64,000 nucleotides of DNA from Silurus meridionalis (GCF_014805685.1 NC_060886.1:22415108-22479107); one strand, 5' to 3'. Positions 1 through 16,779 are shown, counted from the stretch's first letter. Translations and numbers: made by a program. Notes: generated by a model from the sequence alone, not told the origin.

Positions 1-2257
1 CATAAGTTTGCAAGGTGGGAGGAAAACCACGAGCATGGGAAGATGATATGAAATTTAAAACAGATAGTAACCTGATGTCGCCTAAGAACCCTGAAGAACT
101 CTTTGTTTTGTTTAAGTACAGAGTTTTTTTCATCCAGGATTCAACCTAAAACCTCCAAGTGAATGGCTGCAAATTAAACTTGGTTATACCCTAATGCAAT
201 TTCTGAACACAGTGTTTTATGTGGTTCATAAGCCAAAAACTAAAATATGGTACGGTCAGTATAGCCTCTAAAATAAATGCTGGGAGATCATGGTAGTCTC
301 TGCAATTTAATGGGATGGAAATACAGACAAATACAGCAGTAAAGAATATTGGAAAGGTAACAGGGCAAGCCAAGAGCGTTTAAGGTTGTAGCATCAGTGT
401 AAAGAAAAATATGCACCAAGCCAACTTCTGAGTCCAAAACTCACTTACAGATGGGTGACAAATTGAAGAAAAAAAAAAAAAAACTAACTGGTGGCTCTGT
501 GATGCTGGTAAAGCATTTCTAACACCCCATAACTGAATAGTCAGGTAAGGATGTAAAATGATATGGAATGGCATTCAGCTTTAAGCTAAACAACAATTGG
601 GTTAAAGGAGCTTTATATTGAAATTATTATTTTAAAGAAGAGGCTGTAAGCCTTGTGTTTTATAACATTCAAGGAATGAGCAAGGGGTGAAGCAGGTGTT
701 TATAAAAGACAAAACACTAGGGTCTGTTAAATTTCTCATAAAGTGTAAACATCACAAGTAGATACAGTGCAAGGGGAAGCTTAAAGAGCAAGAAAAGGAG
801 AAGGATCTGGGTCAGATTGGGGCTCCTAAAATTTTACTTGCCAATTAAATAGTTTCAATTTAGTCTATTTAAAAATTTTATAAACATTCTAAATTAATTA
901 CAAATACTCCTTTAGTTCCGAGATGACCCAAGATTACCATTATTTTATTTTTTTTAGATTATTATTATTTTAAGGAAGTTAAATGATTTAAGATACATAA
1001 AGTACCGAATAACAAAGAGAACTAGTGCAAGAACAAACTCAAAGGCAATAAAATAAGAATAAAAGAAAAAAATGAATGATGCTGAATTCATATGCTTGGC
1101 CACTATAATATATTATAGGTTGGAGTTTGAGGTGCCTTTTCTGTTAGCTACATTATCCATTAGTAAACAACTTCCAAAATATATACCAAAATATAATGAC
1201 CAGACAAAGTATTCTGGCTAATAAATTATTTCTGCCACAAAATAAATACATTAAGCTTTTTTTTTTTTTCCCTTTAAGATCTTATCTTTAAAAAAAAAAA
1301 AAAGAAGAAGAAAATTTACCTACAAGACACCCTTATCTAGAGCAAATACAATTATCCTTTTCATACACTAAGCAGCTGAAGGTTGAAGGCCCAACATTGG
1401 CAACTTGGTGGTGCTTGAATTTGAACTCACGATCTATCGATCAAAAGTCCAATGTCTTAACCACTGAGGGACCCCTTCCCATATTTTTAGTCCTGCCTGC
1501 AATAATAAATGAAGTTGGATGTTTGCACACAGAGCAGAGCTCTATAAGTAACCTCAGCTGTCTGAAGTGTGCATAAGACTAGTTTACACTTTAGAGAGAA
1601 AAGAAATCTTAACACATTAATGCTTATATCCGGTAAACTATTTAACAACTGACTACACATTTTTTAATTATCCAAAGTACTTTCCAGTAATTCCAATATT
1701 CTCACATTAAATGCTTTGTTTATGTCTTATTAATGTGGTCTCAAGAGTACAAGAGTAGTACACGTTTTACATACATATTACATAAACAAATCTAGTTCTT
1801 GTCAAACTAATGATATAGTCTTTACAGAGCTCTTACTTTAACAGCCCAGACAACTAAAGCCAACAAGCTGCCAAATGAGTTCAAGATACAGTGTATTTTC
1901 AAATGTGATGTAAGTAAAAGTAATGAAATAGTAACTCCATACTGACATCTACTGTACAACTGCATGAAAGGCAACAGAGTTCAGAGTATTTAAAATTCAA
2001 AGGTTAAAAAAGCTGAATGTAATGTAGTAGAAGTTTTTTATTTTACTACTGGATGGTTCTGGCTTTTAGCAGATAAAACTATCAGTCACAACATTTTAGA
2101 AGTAGAGAGCATTAAATAACTGGCCATGGAGATCCAAGTAACTTTATAGGAAGATACCACCTTTTCTTTAGAACAGTGCTTGTGCAAAGAGTTCTCAATT
2201 TAACCAAGTGTCTGTAGTGCTTTATTATGTGTTTACACTACTACACTACTCACGTAC
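1..2257 (-). other. SLC12A8 intron 4 (part)
   Basis: No coding exon is recognisable. The stretch is AT-rich with homopolymer runs and holds one SINE-like fragment (1378-1485). The next SLC12A8 exon must lie to the left of the window. Confidence 0.7.
1378..1485 (-). repeat. tRNA-derived SINE head fragment
   Basis: Read on the minus strand it contains CCTCAGTGGTTAAGACATTG (A-box-like) and GAGTTCAAATTC (B-box-like), followed by a GCACCACCAAGTTGCC...TTGGGCC block. That combination is typical of fish tRNA-derived SINEs. It is not a tRNA gene because no cloverleaf can be formed. It lies in an SLC12A8 intron. Confidence 0.6.
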
Positions 2258-3810
2258 CAGGATTCAAATGGCTGAAGGTTCCAATGACAAAATCCATAGT
2301 TGATACAGCGAGGATGGCCAAAAGGACAAGCTGCAGCCGGACAATCCACTTTACTCCAGCAAGGTTAATCCCGAGCAGGGCCAGGAGGACAGCCACGGAG
2401 ATCCCTCGAACAGCCCACACACTCTGCACAGTCAGTACCTCGGCTATGGACTCCGCAAAGCCAGTGATGTACATGGATCCGGCCACACACTAAAAAAAAA
2501 AAAAAAAAAAAAACAATCACCATGTGTTAAAAAAAAAAACTGCTATGTTTTCTCACACATGTGCAACCAAGATCTTCTCACCTGCCCAAACACATAAAGG
2601 AGTCCTACAGTGCCTCCGACTCGACCTCCGAGAACCATGGAGATCATTGCATATACACCTCCATTGCCAACAGTACATTGCTCGCACACTCCGATACCTG
2701 ACATAACTGTCACCAGAGCAACCAGCACAACCAGTGACACAAGGAGCATGCCCAGCAGCACCCCAGTGTTACCCTGAAACAAAAAGTTTAGACTGGTTTT
2801 AGTTTGACAGTCTGCTTCAACATAAGAGTCAAACTTACTGGTCCAAAATCACCCATACTCAACCTGAAATAATAAACCTGACACCCAAGACCTAACAAAT
2901 GGTTCCCAGTGAAAGCGAATTTGCCAAATACATGGCGTATCTATAGTAGATAAACAACTCTCATGTCACTCACAACAAGCCATCCAGTGCGTAGAAAAAG
3001 CACTACTCCAAAAATGTTGATCATACACGTGGTGAAGACACCATCCCAAGTTCCGAACAGAACAGGCTCCCACACAAACAGCTTTACCTTCCACCATGGC
3101 TGAGCGTTCATATGAGAATCCTGCATGGGCATACAAAAGAAAGAAAGAAAAGGTTTTACATGTCGCTTGGTGATAATACCTTCAAGTGGACATCTTATGT
3201 AGCATTTTGTGTGCTTTACTTGGAAGCATGAATATAGCACACCTATAAATGGGACATAATTAGACTGAAAATCCAAGGTCAAATATACATATTAATAGTA
3301 GAATAATATGGTTGGTAGCAGCAGAAAGTAGTTTTCACCTTTATTTCTGATAGTTAGTGACACAAGACAACTACCCAAAGAATAACGTATCGAATTGCCT
3401 GCCTGTTTTAGACATTTGGCTCGGGTGTCTTTTGTCCGTTCTTATTTTTTAAGGAACATTAATAAATGTTCTAGCTGCCTGAACACCTGAGTCACTGGCT
3501 GTCTTCAAACAAAGACTAAAACACCTTCCTCTTTACCAAACAATTCACTAAGCATTCACATACATTTATTTATAAATACATTGACTTGTGTGTTTTCTTT
3601 TCTTCCTGTGCCTCCCTTAGTTCCTTCTAACAGGGATTTAGAGTATTCTTACACCCTGAACAACTGAACTAGCATAAGGATGTCTGGTTAAGGATGTCTG
3701 CTAAATGGTGTACATGCAAATTTAATTAATAAATAAGAAAGAGAGGAAATAATCATTAAATACTATACCTGGGCATTTTCATGAAATAACTCCTGAACGT
3801 GTGAGCTCAT
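2258..3810 (-). CDS. slc12a8: SLC12A8, solute carrier family 12 member 8 (5' part, runs off left edge)
   Basis: Four coding exons join in frame: 3810-3769 (ATG, 14 codons), 3120-2974, 2773-2582 and 2489-about 2258, giving 204 residues. The start exon reads [14 protein letters not shown] and continues into a PWWK...[13 protein letters not shown] block. Next come GNTGVLLG, a [12 protein letters not shown] segment and [20 protein letters not shown], all hallmarks of SLC12A8. Several hydrophobic membrane segments are visible. The family is cation-chloride cotransporter-like; SLC12A8 has been reported as a nicotinamide mononucleotide or polyamine/amino-acid transporter, and its substrate is debated. 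The human protein is about 714 residues, so roughly 500 residues lie beyond the left edge. The last exon could end at 2258 (GTACGT donor) or 2254 (GTGAGT donor); the next exon is not in the window, so this is unresolved. Junction phases agree for the other exons. Confidence 0.93.
3471..3735 (+). repeat. Degenerate interspersed repeat ending GTCTGCTAAATG
   Basis: It carries CTGTCTTCAAACAAAGACT, AAACACCTTCCTCTTTACC and, near the end, GGATGTCTGCTAAATGGTG. The same ordered blocks occur in a better preserved copy at 48686-48915. The GTCTGCTAAATGCC tail is common to many fish interspersed elements. The class is unresolved. It lies in SLC12A8 intron 1. Confidence 0.55.
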
Positions 3811-6800
3811 GTTTCCTGCTGTTTCAAGAGTGTAGCATTGTCTTCATGAGAAAAATCTCACTAGTCCTGGGCACTTCACCAGCTGCAAGCAAACAAGAAA
3901 ATGTTTCTCAAACCCCTTATGAAAAAAAGCTCAAACCTGCCAAGAAAACATCTCAGCATTTTCAATGTTTTGTGTTATAAGGGGAATCGAGCACGTGACT
4001 GCATGCAAGCTTTCCTACAATGTTTGGTAGGTCTTCTCAAACCATTAACCATCATTCATTCCAAATCCTGTACTAAAGTACACCTGTTTTCTCCACGACT
4101 GTGGTTTCCTTAAACGTTAATAAAAATTATCATTAAAACTTTACTAGAAGCTTAACCTAGGTGTATATTGACCAGAGATTATTTATAGTTTACCTACTGG
4201 TCCCGGATGCAACAGGTGTGCAAGTGGGTACGCATGTATACTATAGGCGTAGTAGGAGAAGTTTTCTCGAAGTATGTTACATAAACACTAATAAATATCA
4301 TTTTTCGCTCCACAAGTCATTAAGTTAACCTCTCTAAGACCCACTCACTTCGAACTTAAACATATATTCAGTTTGTCCTTCATGAAATGTACACCATTTG
4401 CCAGCGTTTTCATACTTACACCTCCTGTATTTAAGGCGTTAATCCATACTTCCGGCTATGCATCAAATAATGATATATACTGAACTATTCCATATGTTCA
4501 AAAATAATAATAAATCCTAATTTTGGATCCAGACGCCGTTTATTGTCGATAGTATCAGCATGGCTTCCTCTCCAAAAATATCTCAATGCTACGTGTGCAA
4601 TAGTGGCACGTCATTAAACAAATGTTGGGAGTTTAGGCAGTGCTGCAGGTGTGCTCACAAGCCCAGCATGAAACACCTACACTCCTTACCTTTGTGGAAC
4701 CTTCATATGTACCCAAAGATGAACAATCAGAACATAAACAACTATGATTACTATATTAGGAAATATTTTTGTGTGGGGGAAAAGTAAAAACAGATTCTTG
4801 TTTGTAGAAGAATTCAAGCACTGTGCTGTGGAAACTGACAGGTTACACTGTTAAAAGGAAGTGCCTTCATGAAGACTTTTCCATTGGCATCTTCTTGAGT
4901 ATCATTAAAATTGCGATCACATTTTCTGGATTAAAAAAAGGACACAGCTCAAAAAAGGTCAACTCTCAGGCTGGGAATCTGAAAGAAAATTAATCCCAAA
5001 GACTGTTCGACTTTAGAGATAATGTAATAAAAATGCATAGATTTGGGAAAGGGTACATAGTATTCCCAAGGTTTGGATGTCCTTGATGGATATCAATAAT
5101 TAGGAAATAGAAGTTGTATCACACCAGCTTGGCACTAAGTGGTATATTCACAATCCTTAAGGTTCATCAGGTTGAGCATTCTGAGAGGCTTTTCTGCTCA
5201 CCACAACTGTGAGTGTTTGAGAGTTTCTGTAGCCATTGTCAAATTGAACCTGTCAAACAGTCTGGTCAAAAAAATGCATTTCCAGCCACAAAACTATGGT
5301 TCACTAAATTTTTCTTTCTCTGTACTGTACTATTGAGAACCCTAGAGACTTTTGGACATCAAAATCCCAAACAGCAGTTACAGGAATACTCAAAAGCAGT
5401 CCATCTGGCACCATTATGTCTCACTGTTAAGATCATAATTTTCTTATTCTGATGGCCATTATTGTATGAATATGTATGTAGGTGTATAGGTGTTGGTATA
5501 AAAGTGCTCAGTAAGCGTACATAAAATATCCCCGAAATCAATTTAGCACAAACAGTTTTTCTAACAGAAAAATCTAACTATTTAATTATATTATTTATGT
5601 GGAAGATGGGCAGGCATTATCCTGTAAAATAACTTCATAAAAAAGGTCTGAGGAAGCTGAAATCATCCATTAAATGACTAAACGCAGTGTCTAGTCATTA
5701 AAAACATACATTATAAGCGGATATCATTGGTATTCCGCCAGGTATGTTGACAAAAGGAAAGACTCTGTTGACTCAAGTCTATTGACATATGGCAACCAGA
5801 ACTGGAATTTACTGTAGCTTCAGCGCAAACAATACATTACAGAGAAACCCAATTGTGAAACGTAATTACCCAAGAAATGAGGTAAAGAGGGAGACAAATG
5901 CAAAAACAAAATGGAAACACTGCTGAATTCTTCAGTTGTATTTTAAACGACATACACAAACGATGCAATCAAGGGGGGAAAAAAAAAGGTTCCCTCCAGG
6001 TTCTATATATCATATTGCATAAAATAAATGGGTATTATGGAAATAAATTGCCTAAAATAAAATGCATACATATAAAAGAAAAAAAAACCAGTGTATTTAA
6101 AAAAATAATAATAATGAACACGCATCCTGCATCAACTTGATATCACGAAGCGATTCAAACGCCATCACTGCTGAAAAACAGTTAATTGTGACAATCTATT
6201 TAAAGAAAAACTGTATCAATATTGATGCTCCTATAATTCCAATGTAAAAAAAAAACAAAAGGGGGAAATAATTTTTATATATACACACCCTTATACACTG
6301 ATGTGACTGCCTGTAGCATTAACATAAAACAAATTATATGAAGGTAAATAAAGTTCTAATTTAATTTTAACTTGAGGGACATCCTGATAAGATTTTAATT
6401 CTGGACCAACTATCAATTTAAAAAAAACAAACAAAAAAAAAAAAAAAACAACACTCTTTTGTGCTAAAGAGGTGCTTATTATATAGATATATATATATCT
6501 GTGTATCTAAAAAAATGCATGTAGTCTAAAAGTGAAACAATTCTAATATTAAAAAGAAAGAGTGAAATGAAATCAACAGTAACAATCAGTGTTCATTGAG
6601 GCCAAAACCAACAAGATTGTATTCTGTTAATTTGGTCTGCACATTCATTTAACATCCAAACATCCCATATCCCTCTTTTCCCACATAACCTTCCTTCTCC
6701 ACATAACCTTCCTTCACCACCTCACCCGACGTACGCAAAAACAAAATGTGCAGTTCTAAATGTACAACATACATATGTACATACATACACAATCAAGACA

Positions 6801-7358
6801 CAGTCAAACAAGGGAATGTTTCTAAATGAAGTATGAGGAGTAACAGTGATTTATAATAAAATTCGCTTTACATTGTAGTTTCAATTTGGTCTGTAGTTTT
6901 GAGCATGGCACATTTTAGACAGCTTATGCGCTTCATTAAGACGAAGAAAAAAAAAAAAAGCTAAATTAAAACATACAGAAATGAAAAAAACAGACAGTAT
7001 TCTGACATGATTCATTGTTAGATGCAAGGTGTACAATAAAGATAACTATGGTTATAAATACTAAATAAATGTACCAAAGATCAAAGTCATGCACCATTTG
7101 TTTAATCAAACAACGCAGTGAATACATGAATGTCAGTTTAGAGATAGACAAGGCCATTTTATGTTCATATTTCAAGTACAGTAATTACATGTAGTTTGGC
7201 ATGTCGAGTCATGTAACTTGAATTTCCCAATTTCATACATTTGCTTCCTAACTAACAAACACAAAACAGAATGAAATAGCAAAAAAGACATCGCCAATTT
7301 CAGACTTTATAAAATATTTCCATAGTTGTAATGAGGAAACCTTAAAAGTTGATTGGAA

Positions 7359-7395
<37 letters not shown>

Positions 7396-8291
7396 TCCAA
7401 AAACCCATTGGATTGAAACTCCACTGAAAGAGCACTGAATTTGCCCACAAGGCCTAAGTGCAAATTTTACAGGTTTGGTCAATTAAAAACCTTTGATTTC
7501 TTGAGGGTCTTTGTCACCACAAAAAAATATATATTGATATACAAATGGGACGTTTTAAACATTTCACAGACATACAAAGGCACTACATGCAAGAAAAGCA
7601 AAACTTTATAGGTAACCTACTTCATCAGTTTAATTGCTGAAGAGAATTTGCACTAACATTTTGATATTGTATTTAATGACCCCAGGCTGTGTCTGAGGTC
7701 ACTCTCCCAAAATCATTTAAATTAACTGTATCTCATACAGGTATGTTATATTAGTGCCAGTTTCATGAATGGATGCCTTTAAGATGTACCTAGTTCCAAT
7801 ATAATGCAAGAGCTTGTCTTTAAAATGAATAGAACCTTCATAGTGTTGTGCAAAAATATAAGAGAATTATATAATTTCATTATATAAAATTATGAATTCT
7901 TTACTTTTAATTGGACTTTTAAGAGCTTATCTGTATGTACCTGTAAGAAAGTAAATTCTCTTTTACCTTTACTGGTTGTGCAGTATGATGTGCAGATGAA
8001 CTGATTAAATCAACACACAAAAAAAAAAAAAAAGAAAAAAAAAAAAAGTGCCTTTTACATCTACACAGACATTAAATGTGTGTGCTGTAAAACTAAAACT
8101 TTTTCCTACAATGATTCTCATCCTTGCATGATTGAAACAACCACCAAACAAAACGAACATCTGGAGTATGCTTGCCATGAGATGAACATCCAACACGGTG
8201 CTGCTTGCATTTGCAGAGCATGAGTATAAAGTGCTTTTAAATAACTAAAATATTAAATATCTGCGTTTTTTGTTTTTTTGTTTTTTTTTAT
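3811..8291. other. Intergenic: SLC12A8 5' flank and ZNF148 3'UTR
   Basis: Both neighbours are on the minus strand, so this interval must hold the SLC12A8 5'UTR and promoter and the ZNF148 3'UTR. Human ZNF148 has a long 3'UTR, and the AT-rich, A/T-run-filled sequence left of 8292 fits that. I find no convincing coding exon and cannot place a single polyadenylation site. An (AAT)n tract lies at 7360-7393. Confidence 0.5.
7360..7393 (+). repeat. (AAT)n microsatellite
   Basis: Eleven or so perfect AAT/TAA units in the presumed ZNF148 3'UTR or downstream flank. Confidence 0.9.
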
Positions 8292-11577
<3,286 letters not shown>

Positions 11578-12631
11578 CTTTCTAAGTTGCTTTGTTGCGG
11601 CTGCGTGGCTCCAGTAAAACAGTTGACTGGCATCGGCCTGTGCTGGAATTCTGGACAACCGGATACTAGTCCTCCGCTAACCCGGGTGAAGATTGAGAGA
11701 TAAACAAAGACAAGCATGTAGCGTGACGGTGTTTGGTGATTATCCTCAGTCACTAATAAATCTATTTATTCATAAATAGAGATAAAAATCGACAAACGTA
11801 TGAAGCAGTTCGAGGATTCAAATTGGGATGAGACACAATATTAGAGTAATACTGTTTCAATACATGCATTTCCTAGATCTAATGTAGACAATTATCCAAA
11901 TTTAGATTCTAATTGTTTATTATCAGAGCTAGACAGCTTATTATAGGGGTCATATCATGGAGGAAGGTCCCTGCTTGAACAGCAAACTAACGGTTGCACG
12001 CAGGCCTTGGAAACTATGCATCAAGACAAAACTAAATAATAAAGCGCACTAGTTTTGATAAACAGTGACCTTGTGGAAGTCGGGGAACAAGTTGTACTGT
12101 TAGAAAGACACAAGCTAAGCTGCACTTAACGTTCAGTGAGCAGATAATGAAAGTCTTGCTGTGTTACACAGGTATGGGAATGCTCTGCAGCTGGTGGAGC
12201 ACAGGAGAAATGGCAAACGAGCTAACCATAGAGCTCTTTTCTGGATTATAGGTGGAATAATATCTGCATAACTGATAGATCTATATCTATCTTTCCTGTA
12301 GAGCTGAAGCAGGTTTCAATATAAATCTAAAGTCTTTTTAAAAAACACTAAAACGTCGCTGTCAAAACGGCCTTAGAAATGTCACGGAGGCGCCTGAGCT
12401 ATAAATCAACACCGGACATGAGCTAGTTCGCTCTCGGGCTAGCAATGTGAACTGGGGTTTATTTCAGGCCTGGGAATCGGAACAGTCACCGGCTTGCTGG
12501 TTTTATCCAAATAACCCACAAGCTGCACTTTACTGGCTAACATTACTAACACGGCGACAACTTGTTTTTTGTTTGTTTGTTTGTTTGTATGTTTTTACAG
12601 AAAAATAGCCCTCACAATCACAAGTACTCAC

Positions 12632-12800
12632 CCGTCCGGTTCTGCTGGTGCTTTCCAATAGAATTTGTTTTTATTTTCCCAGCGCCAGGAGCCGGAGACC
12701 ATCAGCAAAAACAATAAAAAAAAATACAAATAAATAAATCACAATCGCCGTATAAAAGTTTGGCGTTGCAGCTGTGCTGATTGATTAGCAACTGGCTAAC
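12632..12800 (-). promoter_or_regulatory. ZNF148 5' non-coding exon and promoter (candidate)
   Basis: On the minus strand a strong donor, CGG|GTGAGT, ends a non-coding stretch at 12632 that contains CCAGCAGAACCGGACG. It lies about 1 kb upstream of the ZNF148 ATG. An acceptor that could join it is GGGTTAG near 11680. The right boundary (transcription start) is not visible and is only approximate. Confidence 0.4.
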
Positions 12801-13479
12801 AGGACAAGCGATTCCACGGCTGCATGCCGAATCGCTCTCGGTTGCTCCTCAAGCGCACTACTGAGGTCGTGAAAAGGCTGGTTGATGTAGTGCACTTGCG
12901 AAGGAAAAGTGACGCGGATTGACACACGACCCAGCTCTTTTGCACTCTATATCCAGTTGCACTGCGTTGTGAGAAGCTTATGATGGCTAGTACAGGGTCA
13001 TGTTTTAAGTAGTCAAATGCCATTCGATTTAGGGAATATATGTGCAGTTTGGTCACTTATATAAACCCAGATTAAAGGTGGAATAATCACAATTTAGCTT
13101 GGTATTTACTCATCTCAAGTGTCATACATTGCTGGTCCCTTGTGAAAATATAGTGACTGGGTTCAGGTCTATGAAGATCTCTTGAACATAGCTTTCTTTC
13201 CAGGGTCCTTACAGGCCTTCTTCATCTAGATATAATCTGTTTCTCTGTATAAAGTGTGTACTTTAGTGTGCTGTACAAACAAGCAACATCTAACAGAATT
13301 TTGCAATAGCTTTCATGGGTATTTGTCATCAGGGCATTTATGAAAGACTTTACAGCTGTAGTGCATCTATAATCATACAAAAGGTTCAACTTGACTCTTA
13401 ATCGAGATCTGTTTAAGTAAAAAATAAAATATTTCTTTTGCCAGACTTCCACAATTCAGGACAAATTTTCCATATTTTT

Positions 13480-13860
13480 TATCCACTGCAATGCCATAAC
13501 ATCAGTACCCAACAGACACCCGGGACACCTGCCTTTTCCAGCCATTTGTTCTTTACCTAATTGTTTCATAAAATTGGAGGCACCCCATTGTATAGAATGT
13601 CTTTGGATGCAGTAGAATTAAATGTTTCCTTCACTTGAATTAGGAGAGCCAAACCTGTTCCAGCATGATGATGCATCTGTGCCCAAAGCTAGCTTCATGA
13701 AGATATCAGTATCTTGCTATTCTGATGCCATTGTGGCTAAATGAGGGAATGGGAATTGGGATCTTCCGATGAGAGTGGAGGTTATTATCAGCAAATGGGA
13801 TGGAATGGGATGTCCAAAATATATTAATCTAATGTCAGGTGTCTACAAACTTAAAAAAAA
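13480..13860 (+). mobile_element. Tc1-like transposon fragment, internally deleted
   Basis: Ordered blocks include TAGAATGTCTTTGGATGCAG, CCTTCACTTGAATTAGG, CCAAACCTGTTCCAGCATG, AGCTTCATGAAGAT and AGAGTGGAGGTTATTAT. It ends at TCAGGTGTCTACAAACTT, the form of a fish Tc1-type terminal repeat. The middle of the transposase is missing and several in-frame stops are present, so it is a dead remnant. Related pieces lie at 56715-56855 and 63680-63800. Confidence 0.65.
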
Positions 13861-15029
13861 TATATAATGCATCTCGGATACAACACAATATTTTATGCAC
13901 AATAAATGTTGATGGGAAAAAAAAAGGAATAACTTGCATATTGATACTTTAAAAATTGTTTTTCAGATTCTAGCTTCCAGTTGTAAAAGTTTCAGCAATA
14001 CCAAAAACAATTTTGAAGGTCATGGATAGCTATGGCTGAACAATTCCAAAAGTTGAGGACTGCCAGTACAGTTTCCATTCAGAACTATAGGAGTATTCCT
14101 ATTAGCTTGAATACAAATGATAAGCTTTTACCTCATGACCTTGACCTCTTTTGGGAAGCTTAAAAAAACTTTCTTCTATGTCACGCCCATTCACTGCCCT
14201 TACGTGTCAGCCCAAGTGATTTGGGTTACAAAAATTGTTGCAAATAATAGACTAGTGTCAACTTCAAATTGAGGATGACAAGCGTTGATGTTGCTCCCTT
14301 TCGAAAATTAAAATATTGTTATTGTTCTTTGAAGAGAACAGCCCAGAGCACAAAGGTTTCACCTACATTAAAGCATATTTGTATTATTATTAGCTGAAAT
14401 CTTTTCTGATGATAACTCCTCAACTTCTTAAAGTTGCAGAAGTTTCTGCAATACTGGGGGGAAAAAAAGTAAAGGTCATGTATGTAACCATGGCTGGACA
14501 ACCGGTGCTCCACTTTGTAACAGACACATTTCTTTTAGTTTCCCTTTATTACATTCCTGACTGCCTGAGCAGCATGTTGCAAGGCCTGCCAGGACTGTTT
14601 GACCTGCATTAAAGCATACTTGTATTCTTATTTCCCTTAACCATTGGGTTAATCTCCTAATATTTCCTCAGAATTCTGCACATAGCCTGTTCTAACAACT
14701 CTTGCGCTGACTTCTTTCCTGCTGATGACTCCTCTTCTTCTCAAAAACTGTAAAAGCACTTGGGGCTGAACAACAAACCTTTCTGTTCCTGTTACAACAA
14801 CACAGCAAGTAAGCAGGCACATTGCTATTAAAGCAGCTATGAAACAATCACTGCTTTTCACTTCACTCCCTGATGCAATTACACAGCATCAGAGGAAAAA
14901 ATAATTGTCAGAGGTACTCGCTGAAGACACACCAGTCAAAAACATTTAGCTAACGGTCAATGTCCACTGTCCTTACCATGCCCTGACTACAACCTAGCAA
15001 AACAAATAGTTCAGCAAAGAAGAGTACCA

Positions 15030-15100
15030 TGACAGCCATGGTAGCTCAGTGGTTAAAGTGTTAAAGGCCTTTAACTCGTAACTGGCTAGTTGAGGTATAT
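15030..15100 (+). repeat. tRNA-derived SINE fragment
   Basis: GGTAGCTCAGTGGTTAAAG is an A-box-like tRNA head motif also seen in fish SINEs. The B-box region has decayed. Confidence 0.45.
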
Positions 15101-15284
15101 ATGGGAAAATTGTGTTTTGCTCTGGACATGGGCATCTGGCATAAATGTAAATGTGTAAATGTAGAACACCCTGCCCTAAAATACAAAAAGACTTCATTTA
15201 TCAGCTCATTAAAACCATTTTCTCACCTCATCAGCAAAACAGGAATGGGGAAAATGGTTAAGTGCAATGGTGGACGAAGTAGAC

Positions 15285-15400
15285 AAAGCATGTAAGCACG
15301 AGTAAAAGAACGTCTTGGATCTGGTTCCTTCTCAAGGTTTTTTCCTTTAGAAATCTCAAGGGTTTTTTCCTTGCCACTGGCTTGCTCATTGTGGATAAAC
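15285..15400 (+). repeat. Interspersed repeat (opposite-strand relative at 42960-43215)
   Basis: Contains CTCAAGGTTTTTTCC, AAATCTCAAGGGTTTTTTCC and TTGCCACTGGCTTGCTCATT. Its reverse complement resembles the block with GAGATGACATGAGAAAGAAAC and GAGAGAAACCAGACTCG at 42960-43215. The family is widespread in fish; its class is not clear to me. Confidence 0.5.
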
Positions 15401-16779
15401 TTACACTTATAATAATAATCTTATTAATTTTTCATTACCACATTATCTAATAAACAACTAAACATTTAACAAATATACAAAACTAAATGTATTGAATTAA
15501 AAGTAGAGATATACTAAATAAAACATTACTCCAAATGCTCCCTTTAAATTTTCACTTGAGTAAAAGTACAAAAGTTTTTGCCTTCAAATGTACTTAATTA
15601 TCCAAGTACTATATTTATTATGGCTATAAAATCTTATCATTTTTATCACAAGACTCTTACTCAGTTCATGTGAAAAGACTCGAATGTTACTCTTAGCACA
15701 CTGATTGATATCTAATAAATTATCATGATCCCAAAACCTTCTTTTTTAATGACTTAAAAAAAAAATCACACAATGGCAAATTTGAGTCAGGAGCTTTATC
15801 CATCATTTATTCCTCTCAAAATCTTCTGCTTGCTGTTGAACTGATGCTGAACTGTATGTTCGTACTAAGTAGATGCCACCAAACGGCAATGGCAGTTCTG
15901 GCTTGAATGATGCCCTGGGTGAACCCCAGTGTCAGTGAACCGTTTGACAGTGATTCGTTTCAGCTTTTAAAAGCTGCTCTCTGCTTCAGTTACCATCACT
16001 GGATGAGTAACACATATTCTCAGAGCAGTCCACATATTTTGATACATTTCTGAGAGCTCCCTTTTATGTATAAATATCACACTAAATGCATTTATCGCAC
16101 AATTACATACATTGTGCACAATTTATCTAAAGAACTAAAGAACCAAACTTGGATAATTGTAGCCATAAGATACATACATCTTACATGTCTTTTAAATTTG
16201 CTATTTAAGATGCACTTGAGATTCCAGTTACTGAACTCAGTTCAGGATCTATTCAGTACAATCACAGAAAACCTTTATGACGTCACCCCAAATAAAGGTA
16301 ACAAAATCAATAAGTGCTAAATTATAAAGTTATAAATTTTAAAGTTAAAATAAATATTATTTCTCTATGCATAACAGGCAGCATATCATAACCTAATTAA
16401 ATGCAGTAGTCTATACTATCCTAATAACAAGAGATGAGCGATAGAGCTGCATACACACCTTTATCTTTTGCACATTTTCCTCTACTTCTATTCTCTTTTT
16501 CTGAATTGGGCTCCTGAGGACTTAATCCCTTTTTTTTTTTTGGGTCATCCATCATTTTAATTTAGATTCAGCTCTCCTTCCTGATGTGACGTCACTCCAG
16601 GTATGGTCAGTTCTCCCAGTGGAAATTCCTGAAGGCTGAGGTGATGTCACCCACTCCCGACCAGGTTCATTCAACATGACATGATCTAATAGTTGACGTG
16701 ACCATGCAAATTAGCGTTGTTTTTGGTGTTTGGTGGCTTGCTGCGTGCTTGACCTGTTCATTTTTTTATCCACTCATAA

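Noticed and set aside
1378..1485. Possible tRNA gene because of A- and B-box-like motifs
   Set aside because: No acceptor stem or cloverleaf forms; the downstream block matches SINE bodies.
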